In this document: positions 25,772 to 36,400 of the stretch, in pieces
Layout: each line of letters begins with the position of its first letter
Numbering within the stretch: the first letter of the stretch is position 1
NCBI GenBank assembly: GCA_020636135.1
Contig: JACJYK010000003.1
Coordinates: forward strand, 577,587-641,586
Direction of reading: 5' to 3'
Origin: Lewinellaceae bacterium
GTDB taxonomy: Bacteria; Bacteroidota; Bacteroidia; Chitinophagales; Saprospiraceae
Length of the DNA: 64,000 bases
Made by a program: the position numbers and the translations under genes
Notes under the pieces: generated by a model
Seen by the model: the letters and a program-made list of their open reading frames with translations, nothing else
The model's database searches: none
Told to the model about the DNA's origin: nothing

Positions 25772-27094
25772 ATGAACTACAAGAACATCAAATTCTACCT
25801 CAAGCGAACGAATGGTGATCAGCCCACCGCCATCTATGCCAAGCTGCAATTGAACAAGAAGCCTTTCAAGTATTACATCGGCGATAGCATCATTCCTGCA
25901 CTCTGGGATGCCAATCAAGGGAAACCTACTTCAGACTCGGACATGGTGAAAGCCTTTGCCAAAGTCCAGCCCCAAATCCGGGTGATCATGCAAAACATCC
26001 AGACGCAAATAGATAAGGTTAGAAATGCCATTGTGGCCTTTGTAAACCTCCAGGAGTCTACGGGTAACGTGGTGACCTCAGATCAATTGAGAGACCATTT
26101 GGATGAGCTTTTGGGTAAAGAGAAAGATACGAAGGGAACCAAGCTGAGTGACTACATCGATCACTTCATCCGTGATATTGAATCTGGTGCTCGACTGACA
26201 CCGAATAAAACACGTTATTCCGAAGGCACCATCAAGAACTATTATGGCTTCAGGACCCAGTGGTTATTGTTCCAGAAGGAGATCAGGAAGACCTTGGACT
26301 TCGATGACATCACCCTGGATCTCTACAATCGGTACATCCAATTCTTTACCAGGAAGAACTATTCAATTAATACCATCGGTCGCCATGTCAAGGCACTGAA
26401 GGTTATCATGGGAGCTGGAAAAGAAGATGGATTGCATCAAAATAAAATTTATCGACATAGGAAGTTTCAAGTGCTCACCGCAAAGATTGATAGTATCTAT
26501 CTGTCCGAAACCGAGGTCCAATCTATATTTGATCTAGACCTATCAGATTCCCCTCATCTTGACCTGGCTCGTGACGTATTTTTATTGGGATGCTATACCA
26601 CGCTGCGCTATTCGGATGTGTCCAGGATCAAACCCCATCATGTGATCGAGGAAGGCAGTAAATGCTATCTAAATATTTACAACCAGAAGACAGAGAAACC
26701 TACCATTGTCCCTCTTAAACCTGAAGCCCTGCACATTCTTGCCAAGTACGAGAATGAGATCCCCAAGACATACGAGCAGAAAGTCAACAAATACATCAAA
26801 GAAGTTGGCAAGATGGCTGGTATTGATAATCAAGTTGAGATCATTGAAAAACGCGGAGGTTTGAAACTTAAAAAAGTAGTGCCTAAGTACCAGCTGATCA
26901 TGACCCATACCGCCAGGAGATCAGGAGTGACTAATATGTGCCTAAGAGGGATTGATACGCTTTTAATCATGAAGATCACCAATCATGCATCGGAAAAGGA
27001 CCTGCTTAAGTATATTCGGATAAGCCGGGAAGAGTCCGCTAGGAAGTTGGCTAGTCATGAATATTTCAAATTTTCAGATATGAAAAGAGTGTAA
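25772..27094 (+). CDS. Tyrosine recombinase (integrase) of the element
   Basis: A 440-residue phage-type integrase with a SAM-like N-terminal arm domain and C-terminal catalytic domain. Catalytic residues are visible: Arg279 in TTLRYSDVSRI, His379 and Arg382 in HTARRSGVTNM, His405 in ITNHASEKD, and nucleophile Tyr414 in LLKYIRISREE. It is of the Bacteroidota mobile-element type. It lies immediately inside attL and reads away from the tRNA. ATG at 25772 starts MNYKNIKFYLK, the usual beginning of the arm-binding domain. It should catalyse insertion into and excision from tRNA-Cys. Confidence 0.95.
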   Translation: MNYKNIKFYLKRTNGDQPTAIYAKLQLNKKPFKYYIGDSIIPALWDANQGKPTSDSDMVKAFAKVQPQIRVIMQNIQTQIDKVRNAIVAFVNLQESTGNVVTSDQLRDHLDELLGKEKDTKGTKLSDYIDHFIRDIESGARLTPNKTRYSEGTIKNYYGFRTQWLLFQKEIRKTLDFDDITLDLYNRYIQFFTRKNYSINTIGRHVKALKVIMGAGKEDGLHQNKIYRHRKFQVLTAKIDSIYLSETEVQSIFDLDLSDSPHLDLARDVFLLGCYTTLRYSDVSRIKPHHVIEEGSKCYLNIYNQKTEKPTIVPLKPEALHILAKYENEIPKTYEQKVNKYIKEVGKMAGIDNQVEIIEKRGGLKLKKVVPKYQLIMTHTARRSGVTNMCLRGIDTLLIMKITNHASEKDLLKYIRISREESARKLASHEYFKFSDMKRV

Positions 27095-27389
27095 ACTCCT
27101 TGCAAGTATTTTCAAACCCACGTCCATTCAGAGGTAAAATTTGTCTATAATCCATTGATAATCTATTTTTTAAGTTTTGCATTATAGCACTATCTATTGA
27201 TTTACCAATGAATGTACTTTATCAAGTCATGTGAAGCCTGATAATACATATACACTTCTTTAATATAAGCCTTTCATATACGAAAATCTTTTTCTCAACC
27301 AGAGATGTTCAGTCTTACAATAAGGTTGAGCAATTAGTTCTTGGACACACGGATAATGGTTGCATTGAGCCTCTCAAAAGGTTAATAGT
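27095..27389. other. Intergenic region with a spaced inverted repeat
   Basis: AT-rich ~295 bp between integrase and the HTH gene. CTCAACC at 27295-27301 is repeated inverted as GGTTGAG at about 27324-27330. Such spaced arms upstream of an excisionase-like gene could be a regulatory or recombination-accessory site, but this is a weak call. Confidence 0.3.
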
Positions 27390-27656
27390 ATGGGTAGTAT
27401 TAATATAATACAAGGGGATTTTGAGGAATTCATTTCTGGCATCGTAGAGAGAGTAGTTGCCGAAGTGGATAAAAAACTTCTGCAACCAAAATCAGAAGAG
27501 GTTCTTTCCTGTCGACAGGTAGAAGAACTATTGGATATCTCACCTACAACGCGTATTGCATGGACGAAAAACGGGATACTTAAAGCCCATGCTCTAGGCA
27601 GTCGCAAGTACTACAAGCGGTCTGACATTGATTCATCTTTAATTCCGATAAGATGA
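27390..27656 (+). CDS. Excisionase-like helix-turn-helix protein
   Basis: An 88-residue protein with an acidic N-terminal helix (residues 10-30) and a MerR/excisionase-type winged helix: SCRQVEELLDISPTTRIAWT, then GILKAHALGSRKYYKRSDID, ending at the wing. The pattern is that of DNA-binding proteins encoded next to integrases in Bacteroidota elements, where they act as directionality factor or copy-control regulator. It overlaps the next gene by four bases (ATGA), so the two are translationally coupled. ATG at 27390. Confidence 0.8.
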   Translation: MGSINIIQGDFEEFISGIVERVVAEVDKKLLQPKSEEVLSCRQVEELLDISPTTRIAWTKNGILKAHALGSRKYYKRSDIDSSLIPIR

Positions 27657-29044
27657 CCCCAGGACGAGCTTTTGCAATGCACTATGATTGTAGACTACCC
27701 AAAAATATTGATCTTGATAAGATCCTTCATAAGCATCCTTTTAACCCACGTTTACATAAGGATAATCCAATTGCCATCAAAGATCGACTTGCATTGGTTT
27801 TGGATATGCTCATGGGTTCATTAAACATCAAATGGGGACACGGAGAAGATAAAGATTGTTACGCCAATCTTTGCTCTACCATCCTACAGGATCTTGTAAG
27901 GGATTACAAAGGATATATAGCTTTTGCGATTGAAGTCGGAATCATTGAGAAAGGCGACAACTATTTCGTTGGCAAGAAATGTACCTCTTATCGGTTCACG
28001 AAGTTATACCGAACCTCCAAGAAGCTACAATTTCATTATATCTACGAAAAGGCTTTGGTGAAAAGGATATGGTCGGCGAAAATAGATCCGGAAGCCGTTA
28101 AAAAATATCTACACCTACATGACCAAATAGGCCATTTAAGTGTGGATTGGATAGAAGCTGAAAAGTTCCTTGATGAACTCTATGGAAAAGACGAATTCAG
28201 AAAAGAGTTGCAACGGAATAGCTTAAGGAGACTAAAAGATCAAAAATATTGGACGTTTAAGATCGGAGGGACAGGACGTCTATACACTCCGTTAAGCAAT
28301 ATTCATGAAGAACTACGTAAGACATTGCGGTATAATAGTGAGCCGTTGGTGGGGTTGGATATCAAGAACTCTATACCATTCTTCAGTATGGCATTTTTCA
28401 TCAAAGCAGTGTATGAAGAACAAGGTGTTGAAAAGTTGATTTTAGCTAATAATGAAAGTTTAAATAGTAAAGCAAAGTGGGAAAAGAACCAGGGGACATC
28501 CCGACGCCCCCTGGTTATCTTAGTTGATTTTCAAAATAGGCTAGATGAAATTCCAGATCTCAAGGAATTTGTGGAGTTGGTTAAGAGTGGAGAACTCTAT
28601 GAATTACTTATGGAATTGTTTAACATCCCTGACAGAACAGAAGCAAAAAAGAAGTTCTTGGCAATACTAAACGCTCCGAGTCATTGGGAGTCCCGAAGGA
28701 GGGCATCCCTGGTAAAACGTTTTCCAAGTGTTATGCAAGCTATTGATCTTATAAATACAGGTTACACCAAGACCAAGCAGGGTATAGGAAAAGGAGAAAA
28801 AAAGATTAATTGGAAACCAGGTGATCAGGTCTGCACCTTAGCTCATGTTACCCAGCAGTTAGAAGCACGCTTTTTACTTGATACCGTTTGCAAAGCGATA
28901 GAAGAGGATCATCCGGAGGTTCCGATGCTTACATTGCACGATTGCATTTTTACAACGCAGAATCACATTGCACTTGTCAAATCATATATGGAAAGACACG
29001 CAGTAGAGTTTATGGGATTTGCACCGGGAATAGAGGTGAAGTAA
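27653..29044 (+). CDS. Family-A DNA polymerase-like protein of the element
   Basis: A 463-residue protein usually left as hypothetical. Residues ~205-463 contain a spaced set of motifs matching the palm of family-A polymerases: GRLYTPLSNIHEELRKTLR (208-226, like the GR...PNLQNIP...R block), LVGLDIKNSIPFF (232-244, motif A with Asp236), KKKFLAILNA (332-341, at the place of the O-helix) and TLHDCIF (427-433, motif C, His-Asp). No 5' nuclease or 3'-5' exonuclease domain is present and residues 1-200 are not recognised. It may replicate or prime the excised circular element. The assignment is motif-based inference; another nucleotidyltransferase or a dead polymerase fold is possible. Translationally coupled to the HTH gene. 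Confidence 0.6.
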   Translation: MTPGRAFAMHYDCRLPKNIDLDKILHKHPFNPRLHKDNPIAIKDRLALVLDMLMGSLNIKWGHGEDKDCYANLCSTILQDLVRDYKGYIAFAIEVGIIEKGDNYFVGKKCTSYRFTKLYRTSKKLQFHYIYEKALVKRIWSAKIDPEAVKKYLHLHDQIGHLSVDWIEAEKFLDELYGKDEFRKELQRNSLRRLKDQKYWTFKIGGTGRLYTPLSNIHEELRKTLRYNSEPLVGLDIKNSIPFFSMAFFIKAVYEEQGVEKLILANNESLNSKAKWEKNQGTSRRPLVILVDFQNRLDEIPDLKEFVELVKSGELYELLMELFNIPDRTEAKKKFLAILNAPSHWESRRRASLVKRFPSVMQAIDLINTGYTKTKQGIGKGEKKINWKPGDQVCTLAHVTQQLEARFLLDTVCKAIEEDHPEVPMLTLHDCIFTTQNHIALVKSYMERHAVEFMGFAPGIEVK

Positions 29045-29178
29045 TTTCATACTTTCAAGGTCCTCAACAATACGTACTACTTATGTGATTGACAATGGAG
29101 TAAATATTTAATGGGAAAAAATGATGGAAGTTAAGGGAAGATAAGAGGGCTGACAAAAGGCGGTTGACAGTGATATGG

Positions 29179-29469
29179 TTATTTCTTATATTTTGAATAG
29201 TAGTGGTAGAAATTTTTAAATACCCCAATATATTTATGGTTACCCCTATAACTTGTGCTCCCTTCAATAATCGAATCATTGTATTGATAAATAGAAAATA
29301 TTAAATAATAACCTATTCGGCCAGACGCAGACGTAACTCTCGGTCCCCATATTCCTTCCTTGCCAGCTAAATATTTTTCAAAATCCTTTTGTGTCGGATT
29401 TAATAGGGCTAATAGAAGTATTGTTCCTGTTAGCCCAATCAATATTTTCTTTCTCTTGGTCACTGTCAT
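29179..29469 (-). CDS. Small membrane-anchored protein, DUF4359-like
   Basis: A 96-residue protein with an N-terminal membrane helix (residues ~8-24) followed by NPTQKDFEKYLAGKEG and an aromatic YYLIFSIYQY strand; this NP-x-x-x-[DE]-[FY] start and FSIY end are the features of DUF4359-type proteins. The C-terminus is Tyr/Lys-rich. Function is unknown. It stands alone on the minus strand between the polymerase-like gene and the restriction operon. Confidence 0.5.
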   Translation of the reverse strand: MTVTKRKKILIGLTGTILLLALLNPTQKDFEKYLAGKEGIWGPRVTSASGRIGYYLIFSIYQYNDSIIEGSTSYRGNHKYIGVFKNFYHYYSKYKK

Positions 29470-29570
29470 GTCAATTTTAGTGAAATAAAAAAGTCAGTAT
29501 CTACCAGCCTCGATAACAAGATGACTTTGCAGGTTATGCAAATGTAATCAAGAAAACGTCTTTTAGGAGG

Positions 29571-29765
29571 CTACAATCCACGGACAAAGTTAAGTTGATT
29601 TCTTGCCAGCATGAGCAACTCATCCTCAAAAAAAGAGATATGATAGATCGCTTGCCACTTAATTGGTGGATTAGTACTAGGTGGCCCAAGGTCTCGGTGA
29701 AGTTCAATTGCAACATTAAGAGTTATCCATCCTTTCTTTGATATGATTTCCCTCTTGTCGTACTT
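29571..29765 (-). pseudogene. Possible gene remnant upstream of hsdM
   Basis: A 65-codon open frame with protein-like composition: KYDKREIISKKGWITLNVA, then IELHRDLGPPSTNPPIKWQA and IYHISFFEDELLMLARNQL, ending at TAG (29571). It has no ATG/GTG/TTG start near its beginning and a TAA closes it upstream, so if coding it is a 5'-truncated or frameshifted remnant. I do not recognise a family. The rest of 29470-29795 shows no gene. Confidence 0.3.
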
Positions 29766-29795
29766 TTACAATTCCTACAATAGCACCAAACGACT

Positions 29796-32201
29796 ATGGC
29801 CATAAAAAAATCCGAGCTTTACTCTTCCCTCTGGGCTTCCTGCGATGAACTACGTGGTGGTATGGATGCCTCCCAATACAAGGATTACGTACTGACAATG
29901 CTCTTCGTCAAATACGTCTCCGACAAATATGCTGGTAATCCCAACAGTCTGATAGAAGTACCAAAGGGAGCATCGTTCGAAGACATGATCGCACTGAAGG
30001 GGCAACCTGATATCGGTGATCGGATCAACAAGGAAATCCTCCGTCCACTCTTTGCTGCCAATGGTCTGGAAGGCTCGATGGAACTGGTGGATTTCAACGA
30101 TGATGAGAAACTTGGAAGTGGCAAGGAAAAGGTAGACCGACTCTCCAATTTGGTTGCCATCTTTGAGAATCCGGCCCTGAACTTTAAGAATAACCGGGCA
30201 GAGGATGATGATATTCTGGGTGATGCGTACGAGTATTTGATGCGTCACTTTGCCACCGAATCCGGAAAGTCCAAAGGACAGTTCTACACGCCTGCTGAGG
30301 TCTCCAGGGTCATGGCAAAGATCATTGACGTCCACAAGTTGGATAAGCCTTCCTATACGGTTTATGACCCTACTTGTGGTAGTGGCTCGCTGTTATTAAA
30401 AGTTGCCGATGAGGCTCCCAATGGACTGACCATCTATGGCCAGGAAAAGGATATCGCTACTAAGGGGTTGGCGATCATGAATATGTGGCTTCACGGTTAT
30501 CCGGAAGCAGCTATTGCAGGTAAGAATACACTGGCTGATCCTCAATTCAAAGAGCCAGATGGCACGCTGAAACGATTCGACCGCGCTTCTTGCAATCCTC
30601 CATTCTCTTTAAAAAACTGGAGTACCGGTATCGTTCCGATGGAAGACGAGTACAATCGTTTCATCGGATATGGAGAACCACCAGCTAAGAATGGCGACTA
30701 TGCCTTCCTACTTCACATCATTGCATCACTAAAAAGCACTGGAAAAGCCGCTGTGATCCTTCCACATGGCGTATTATTTCGTGGTAATGCCGAAGCCACG
30801 ATCCGTGAAAATATCCTCAGGAGGAAGTTGATCAAGGGTATTATTGGACTGCCAGCAAACTTGTTTTACGGCACAGGAATTCCTGCCTGCATCATCGTAA
30901 TCGACAAGGAGGATGCAGAGCATCGAGAAGGTATCTTCATCATCGATGCAAGCAAGGGCTTTAAAAAGGATGGAGCTAAGAACCGTCTCCGTGAGCAGGA
31001 TATCCATAAGATTGTGGATGTATTCAATAGCCAGTTGGAGATTGATAAGTATTCACGTTTTGTCCCGTTTTCGGAGATTGAGAAAAATGAGTACAACCTG
31101 AATATCCCTCGCTACATCGATACACAGGAGGAAGAAGACATCCAGGACTTGAATGCCCATCTGAATGGTGGCATTCCAGATCGTGATGTAGACTCGCTGA
31201 AGGAGTTTTGGAAGGTCTATCCAAATCTCCGATCAACGCTATTCTCCCAGCTTCGGCCTGGCTATCAAAAGTTGAATGTGCAGAAGTCTCAGATCAAGAA
31301 TATGATCTTCGATCATCCAGAATTCAGCGCGTACAGTCAGGAGCTCAACCACATCTTCGAAGATTGGAAGTCGGATGTGTATGACACCCTCACTGGTGTT
31401 ACGGTAGGCACCAGTCCTAAGGAAATGATCCATTCCATTTCCGAATTGATCCTGAAGCATTACAGTACCCGTCCCCTCATCATCCGCTACGACATCTTCC
31501 AGCACCTGTTGGATTACTGGAATGAAACTATGAAGGACGATGTCTACTTGATTATTGAAGATGGCTGGAAAGCCAAAGTGGATCGCATCATCGTGAAGGG
31601 CAAGGACAAGGGCTGGACATGTGAACTCATCCCGAAAGAACTGGTCATCAATCGTTATCTGTCTGATCAACAAACAGCTATGCAGGAGATGGAATCCGAA
31701 CTGGAAAGTCTGCAAGCCAAGATCAGTGAATATGAAGAAGAAAATGGGGGTGATGAGGGTATACTCTCCGATGCCACCAATGACAAGGGCAAGTTCACCA
31801 AGTCCACAGTGACCCAATACATGCGGGAAATTAAGGGCGATCCGGAAGAACGGGAAGCTTATAAACTACTGCAGGAGATCAGGGAGTTATTCGACAAAGA
31901 GTCTGATTTGAAAAAGGAAATCAAGCAAGTTGATACCGATCTAGATGCTGCAACTCTGAAGCAGTATGGCAAACTCACAGAAGATGAAGTCCGATCACTG
32001 GTCATTGACGACAAATGGCTGGCATCAATCCAGGCGGATATCCAGTCTGAGATCGACAGCATTTCACAGCGCTTGACTAGCCGTATCAAGGAACTAGCTG
32101 AACGATATGAACATACACTGACCGAACTGGATCAGGAAGTATCCACGCTGGAAGACAAAGTTTCTGCTCACCTGAAAAAAATGGGGCTGGTATGGAATTA
32201 G
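29796..32201 (+). CDS. hsdM: Type I restriction-modification methyltransferase subunit HsdM
   Basis: An 801-residue N6-adenine methyltransferase subunit. Seen: the HsdM N-terminal helical domain (SSLWASCDELRGGMDASQYK), the AdoMet-binding motif DPTCGSGSLLLKV starting at Asp191, and the catalytic CNPPF at 266-270. Residues ~470-801 form a long C-terminal extension with charged coiled coils (LQAKISEYEEENG, LDQEVSTLEDKVSAHL), which many ~800-residue HsdM proteins have for contact with HsdS. ATG at 29796. It overlaps hsdS by 10 bases. With HsdS it methylates the recognition site; with HsdR it forms the restriction complex. Confidence 0.96.
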   Translation: MAIKKSELYSSLWASCDELRGGMDASQYKDYVLTMLFVKYVSDKYAGNPNSLIEVPKGASFEDMIALKGQPDIGDRINKEILRPLFAANGLEGSMELVDFNDDEKLGSGKEKVDRLSNLVAIFENPALNFKNNRAEDDDILGDAYEYLMRHFATESGKSKGQFYTPAEVSRVMAKIIDVHKLDKPSYTVYDPTCGSGSLLLKVADEAPNGLTIYGQEKDIATKGLAIMNMWLHGYPEAAIAGKNTLADPQFKEPDGTLKRFDRASCNPPFSLKNWSTGIVPMEDEYNRFIGYGEPPAKNGDYAFLLHIIASLKSTGKAAVILPHGVLFRGNAEATIRENILRRKLIKGIIGLPANLFYGTGIPACIIVIDKEDAEHREGIFIIDASKGFKKDGAKNRLREQDIHKIVDVFNSQLEIDKYSRFVPFSEIEKNEYNLNIPRYIDTQEEEDIQDLNAHLNGGIPDRDVDSLKEFWKVYPNLRSTLFSQLRPGYQKLNVQKSQIKNMIFDHPEFSAYSQELNHIFEDWKSDVYDTLTGVTVGTSPKEMIHSISELILKHYSTRPLIIRYDIFQHLLDYWNETMKDDVYLIIEDGWKAKVDRIIVKGKDKGWTCELIPKELVINRYLSDQQTAMQEMESELESLQAKISEYEEENGGDEGILSDATNDKGKFTKSTVTQYMREIKGDPEEREAYKLLQEIRELFDKESDLKKEIKQVDTDLDAATLKQYGKLTEDEVRSLVIDDKWLASIQADIQSEIDSISQRLTSRIKELAERYEHTLTELDQEVSTLEDKVSAHLKKMGLVWN

Positions 32202-33478
32202 TTGAAGCTGGATTTAAGATGACAGATGTGGGCGTGATTCCTGAAGATTGGGAGTTGATTCCCTTTGATACAATTTTTTCTTTTCATTCCACATCCAATT
32301 ATTCAAAAGCAGAAATGTCAGACGAAGGAGATGTAGGATGTATTCACTATGGTCTAATTCATGCTATCCCTAATACTCAATACAACCTAAAAAATGGAAT
32401 AAAATATTACGTCTCGACCGAGCAAGCTACGTATGAATTTGTTCGTAACGGAGATGTAATTATGGTAGATGCGTCTGAGGATTTAGAAGGGATCAATAAG
32501 TCGGTTGAAGTTAGTGGAATTGGAGATAAGAAATTTATTTCAGGATTACACACTTTCTTACTAAGAGATAAGAATAAGTCCCTTGCGGATAATTTCAGGG
32601 GAATTATTCTTAACTCTCAAATGGTAAAATACCAAATGCTTCAGCTTGCTGTCGGCATGAAAGTATTTGGTGTGTCTAAAACACAATTAATCAAGGTTAA
32701 ACTCCCACTTCCCCCAACTCTCACCGAACAAAAAGCCATCGCCACCGCCCTCTCCGACGTAGATGCCCTCATCTCCAGCCTGGACAAGCTCATCGAAAAG
32801 AAAAAGAAGATCAAGCAGGGATCGATGCAGGAGTTGTTGACGGGGAAGACTCGACTAGCAAGATTTGACAATGGTGTTGGATATAAGATGACGGAGGTGG
32901 GGAGGATTCCGAGTGAATGGGAGGTGCTGAAACTAGACAAAATTGTAAAGTTTATCAATGGCATCGCTCATGAGAAATTAATATCAGACAGAGGCGATTA
33001 CGTAGTTGTGAACTCTAAGTTCATCTCATCTGGAGGGGCAGTAATAAAAAATTGTGACGAATTACTTAACCCAGCATTTGAAGGTGACATACTTATGGTC
33101 ATGAGTGATGTACCAAATGGACGGGCAATTGCGAAATGCTATTTTGTGGAAACGGATAATTTGTATTCCGTGAACCAACGAATATGTAGATTATCTGCTA
33201 TATCATCTAATTCAAAGTTCTTATTTTATCAATTAGATAGGAATCCATTCTATATTCAATTTGACGACGGTGTAAAACAGACTAACCTAAGGAAAAGTGA
33301 AGTCTTATCTTGTCCAATCCCACTTCCCCCAACTCTCACCGAACAAAAAGCCATCGCCACCGCACTCAACGACATGGACTCAGAAATTAAAGAGTTTGAA
33401 ACCAAACGAGACAAATACAAGCAGATCAAGCAAGGGATGATGCAAGAACTCCTTACTGGTAAAACCCGACTGGTGTGA
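32192..33478 (+). CDS. hsdS: Type I restriction-modification specificity subunit HsdS
   Basis: A 428-residue protein with two target-recognition domains, each followed by a conserved helical spacer (LPPTLTEQKAIATAL ... MQELLTGKTRL, at residues ~170-230 and ~375-428). Each half also starts alike (FKMTDVGVIPEDWE and YKMTEVGRIPSEWE). The two spacers share a 46-bp stretch identical at DNA level (32703-32748 and 33318-33363), 615 bp apart and in the same frame. The TRDs themselves differ and are AT-richer than the conserved parts, as expected for exchangeable domains. Stop overlaps the hsdR start. Confidence 0.95.
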   Translation: MELVEAGFKMTDVGVIPEDWELIPFDTIFSFHSTSNYSKAEMSDEGDVGCIHYGLIHAIPNTQYNLKNGIKYYVSTEQATYEFVRNGDVIMVDASEDLEGINKSVEVSGIGDKKFISGLHTFLLRDKNKSLADNFRGIILNSQMVKYQMLQLAVGMKVFGVSKTQLIKVKLPLPPTLTEQKAIATALSDVDALISSLDKLIEKKKKIKQGSMQELLTGKTRLARFDNGVGYKMTEVGRIPSEWEVLKLDKIVKFINGIAHEKLISDRGDYVVVNSKFISSGGAVIKNCDELLNPAFEGDILMVMSDVPNGRAIAKCYFVETDNLYSVNQRICRLSAISSNSKFLFYQLDRNPFYIQFDDGVKQTNLRKSEVLSCPIPLPPTLTEQKAIATALNDMDSEIKEFETKRDKYKQIKQGMMQELLTGKTRLV

Positions 33479-36400
33479 GTACTCAAAGCATCGGCAAACT
33501 CGAACGTGCCACCCAGAATCGGGTATTAAAACTGTTCCAGCAAGAGTTGGGCTACGACTATCTGGGTGACTGGGTGGATGAAACTCGGACCATCCCCGTC
33601 GAGGAGGACCTGCTATACAATTACCTGGTCAATATCAAAGGGTACTCTGAAACCCTCGCCAACAAAGCAATCGAGAAGTTTGACCGAGCGGTCTCCACTA
33701 TTGGTGTCGGTCTATATGAGGCCAACAAGGAGGTGTATAAACTACTTCGCTATGGTGTCAATGTCCGGGAAGAACTTGGAGAAGCCAAGGAAAATGTCTT
33801 CCTGATCGATTGGGAGAACCCGTTGAATAATGAATTCGGAGTAGCTGAAGAAGTCACTTTTCACGGCAAGCACAATAAGCGACCTGATGTCGTCATCTAT
33901 GTCAATGGGATTGCCTTGGGAGTCCTTGAGTTGAAGCGATCAAAAGTATCGGTATCCGAGGGTATACGACAGAACCTGGACAACCAGAAGAAGGATTTCA
34001 TCCCGAAATTCTTCACCACCATACAATTGGTCATGGCGGGCAGCGATGCACAAGGGTTACGCTATGGTACCATCGGAACCACCGAAAAGTACTACCTCAA
34101 GTGGAAAGAAGAGTCAGATCGTTCATACGATTATTCACTAGACAAACATCTTGCCCAAATTTGCCAAAAAGAGCGATTCTTAGAGCTGATCCATGATTTT
34201 GTGGTGTTCGACAAGGGCATCAAAAAAATCTGCCGTCCCAACCAATATTTTGGTATCAAAGCCGCTCAAGAGCGAGTCAGTCACCGAGAGGGAGGTATCC
34301 TTTGGCACACCCAAGGTTCTGGCAAGAGTCTGACCATGGTTTGGCTCACCAAATGGATACGTGAGCATGTCAAAGATAGCCGTGTACTGATCATCACCGA
34401 TCGGGAGGAATTGGATGAACAAATCGAGAAGACGTTTCTAGGTGTTGATGAGCATATTTACCGTACCAAGAGTGGTAGAGACCTGCTCAATACGCTGAAT
34501 GAAAAGAAACCGTGGCTGATCTGTAGTCTGGTCCACAAATTTGGGAGACGATCTGATGATTCGGACTATGAAAACTATGTTAAAGACATACGTTCCAGTT
34601 TACCTACTAACTTCCAAGCCAAAGGTGATATCTATGTCTTTGTAGATGAGTGTCACCGCACACAGTCTGGTATCCTGCATGATGCGATGAAAGAAATCTT
34701 ACCAGATGCGTTGTTTATTGGGTTTACGGGGACACCGCTTCTAAAGAAAGACAAAGCCAAGTCAATCGAAATCTTCGGAAGCTACATTGGCAGGCCCTAT
34801 AAATTTGACGAAGCAGTCGAAGATGGAGTAGTCCTGGACCTCCTTTACGAAGCACGTGATGTGGAACAGTTCGTGACCGATCAGCAAGGCATCGACGATT
34901 GGTTTGAAGCAGAGACTAAAGGACTGACCGATGTAGCAAAAGTAGAGCTCAAGAAGCGATGGGGCAAAATGCAGGAAGTACTTGGATCAAAAGCCCGATT
35001 GGAAAAAATCGTCTACGATATCATCCGGGATTTCAAGGTCAAACCCCGGTTGTCTACTGGTGAAGGTAATGCGATGCTGGTTTCCAGCAGTGTCTACCAG
35101 GCCTGCCGGTACTATGAATTATTCCAAAGTGTTGGATTTAAAGAATGTGCGATTATTACCTCCTACGAGCCACATCATGGTGACATTAAAGGGGAAGAGA
35201 CTGGTGAAGGAAATCCTACAGAAGCGCTGAAAAAATACGAAGTCTACCAGCAAATGCTTGGCAATCGATCGGTGGAGGAATTTGAGAAAGAAGCCAAGTC
35301 GAAGTTCATCAATGAACCAGGCAAGATGAAGTTGCTGATCGTGGTAGACAAACTGCTCACGGGTTTTGATGCACCATCAGCCACCTACCTCTACATTGAC
35401 AAGTCCATGCAAGATCATGGCTTATTCCAGGCTATCTGTCGGGTCAATCGGGTGGATACGGAGAGCAAGACCTATGGATATATCATTGACTATAAGGACT
35501 TGTTCATGAGCCTCGAACGGTCGATCAATGATTATACCTCAGCGGCGTTCGAACAATACGATGGAGAAGATATCAAAGGGCTGTTGGCAGATCGATATGA
35601 AGTATCTAGGAACAATCTGGAGAATGCCTTAGAAGCAGTAATTGCTATCTGTGAACCGGTCTATCCACCGAAAGAAGAACCACAGTTTATTGGATACTTC
35701 TGTGGCGATCCTGAGGATTCGGAAGCTATCATTGCAACAGAAGAAAGAAGGGTGGCTCTGTACAAAGCCGTGGTAAAGCTTATTCGAGCCTACACCGAGA
35801 TTGCCAATGAAATGCACAAAGTTGGTTATTACCAGGAAGAAGCAGAGAAGATCAAACGGCAGGTAAAGTTTTACACAGACCTACGAGAAACCATCAAAAG
35901 AGCAAGTGGAGACTGGGTTGATCTGAAAGCATATGAGGGTGGTATGCGCCAGTTGATGGATATGTATCTCGATGCCAAATCCAGCCGGAAAATCTCCTAC
36001 TTCGAAAATGATTCGCTGGTCGATCTCATCTCGAATGTATCAGAACCATTGGCAGAATATGGTAGTAAGAGTCCGAAAGAAGTAATAGCGGAGACCATTG
36101 AGAACAATGTCAGGAGGGTGATCATCGAAGAGCGACAGACCAATCCGAAGTACTTCGAGAGAATGTCGCAATTACTGAATGAGTTGATCCGTCAGCGCAA
36201 AGAAAAGGCGATTGCTTACGAAATGTATCTGGAAAAGATCAAGGAGCTGGCTGAGAAAATAAGTAAGCCCTCGGAAACCACTTCCTATCCACATACACTT
36301 AAGACCAATGCCACCAGAGCATTGTTTGACAATCTAGGTCAGAACGAAAGTATGGCTATTGGGGTGGATGCTGTCATCCAGGCGACAAAGCTCGATGGGT

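Noticed and set aside
32703..33363. Possible duplication of hsdS by tandem gene fusion error
   Set aside because: Two conserved spacers with repeats are normal in HsdS; the frame is open and the length is standard, so the gene is intact.
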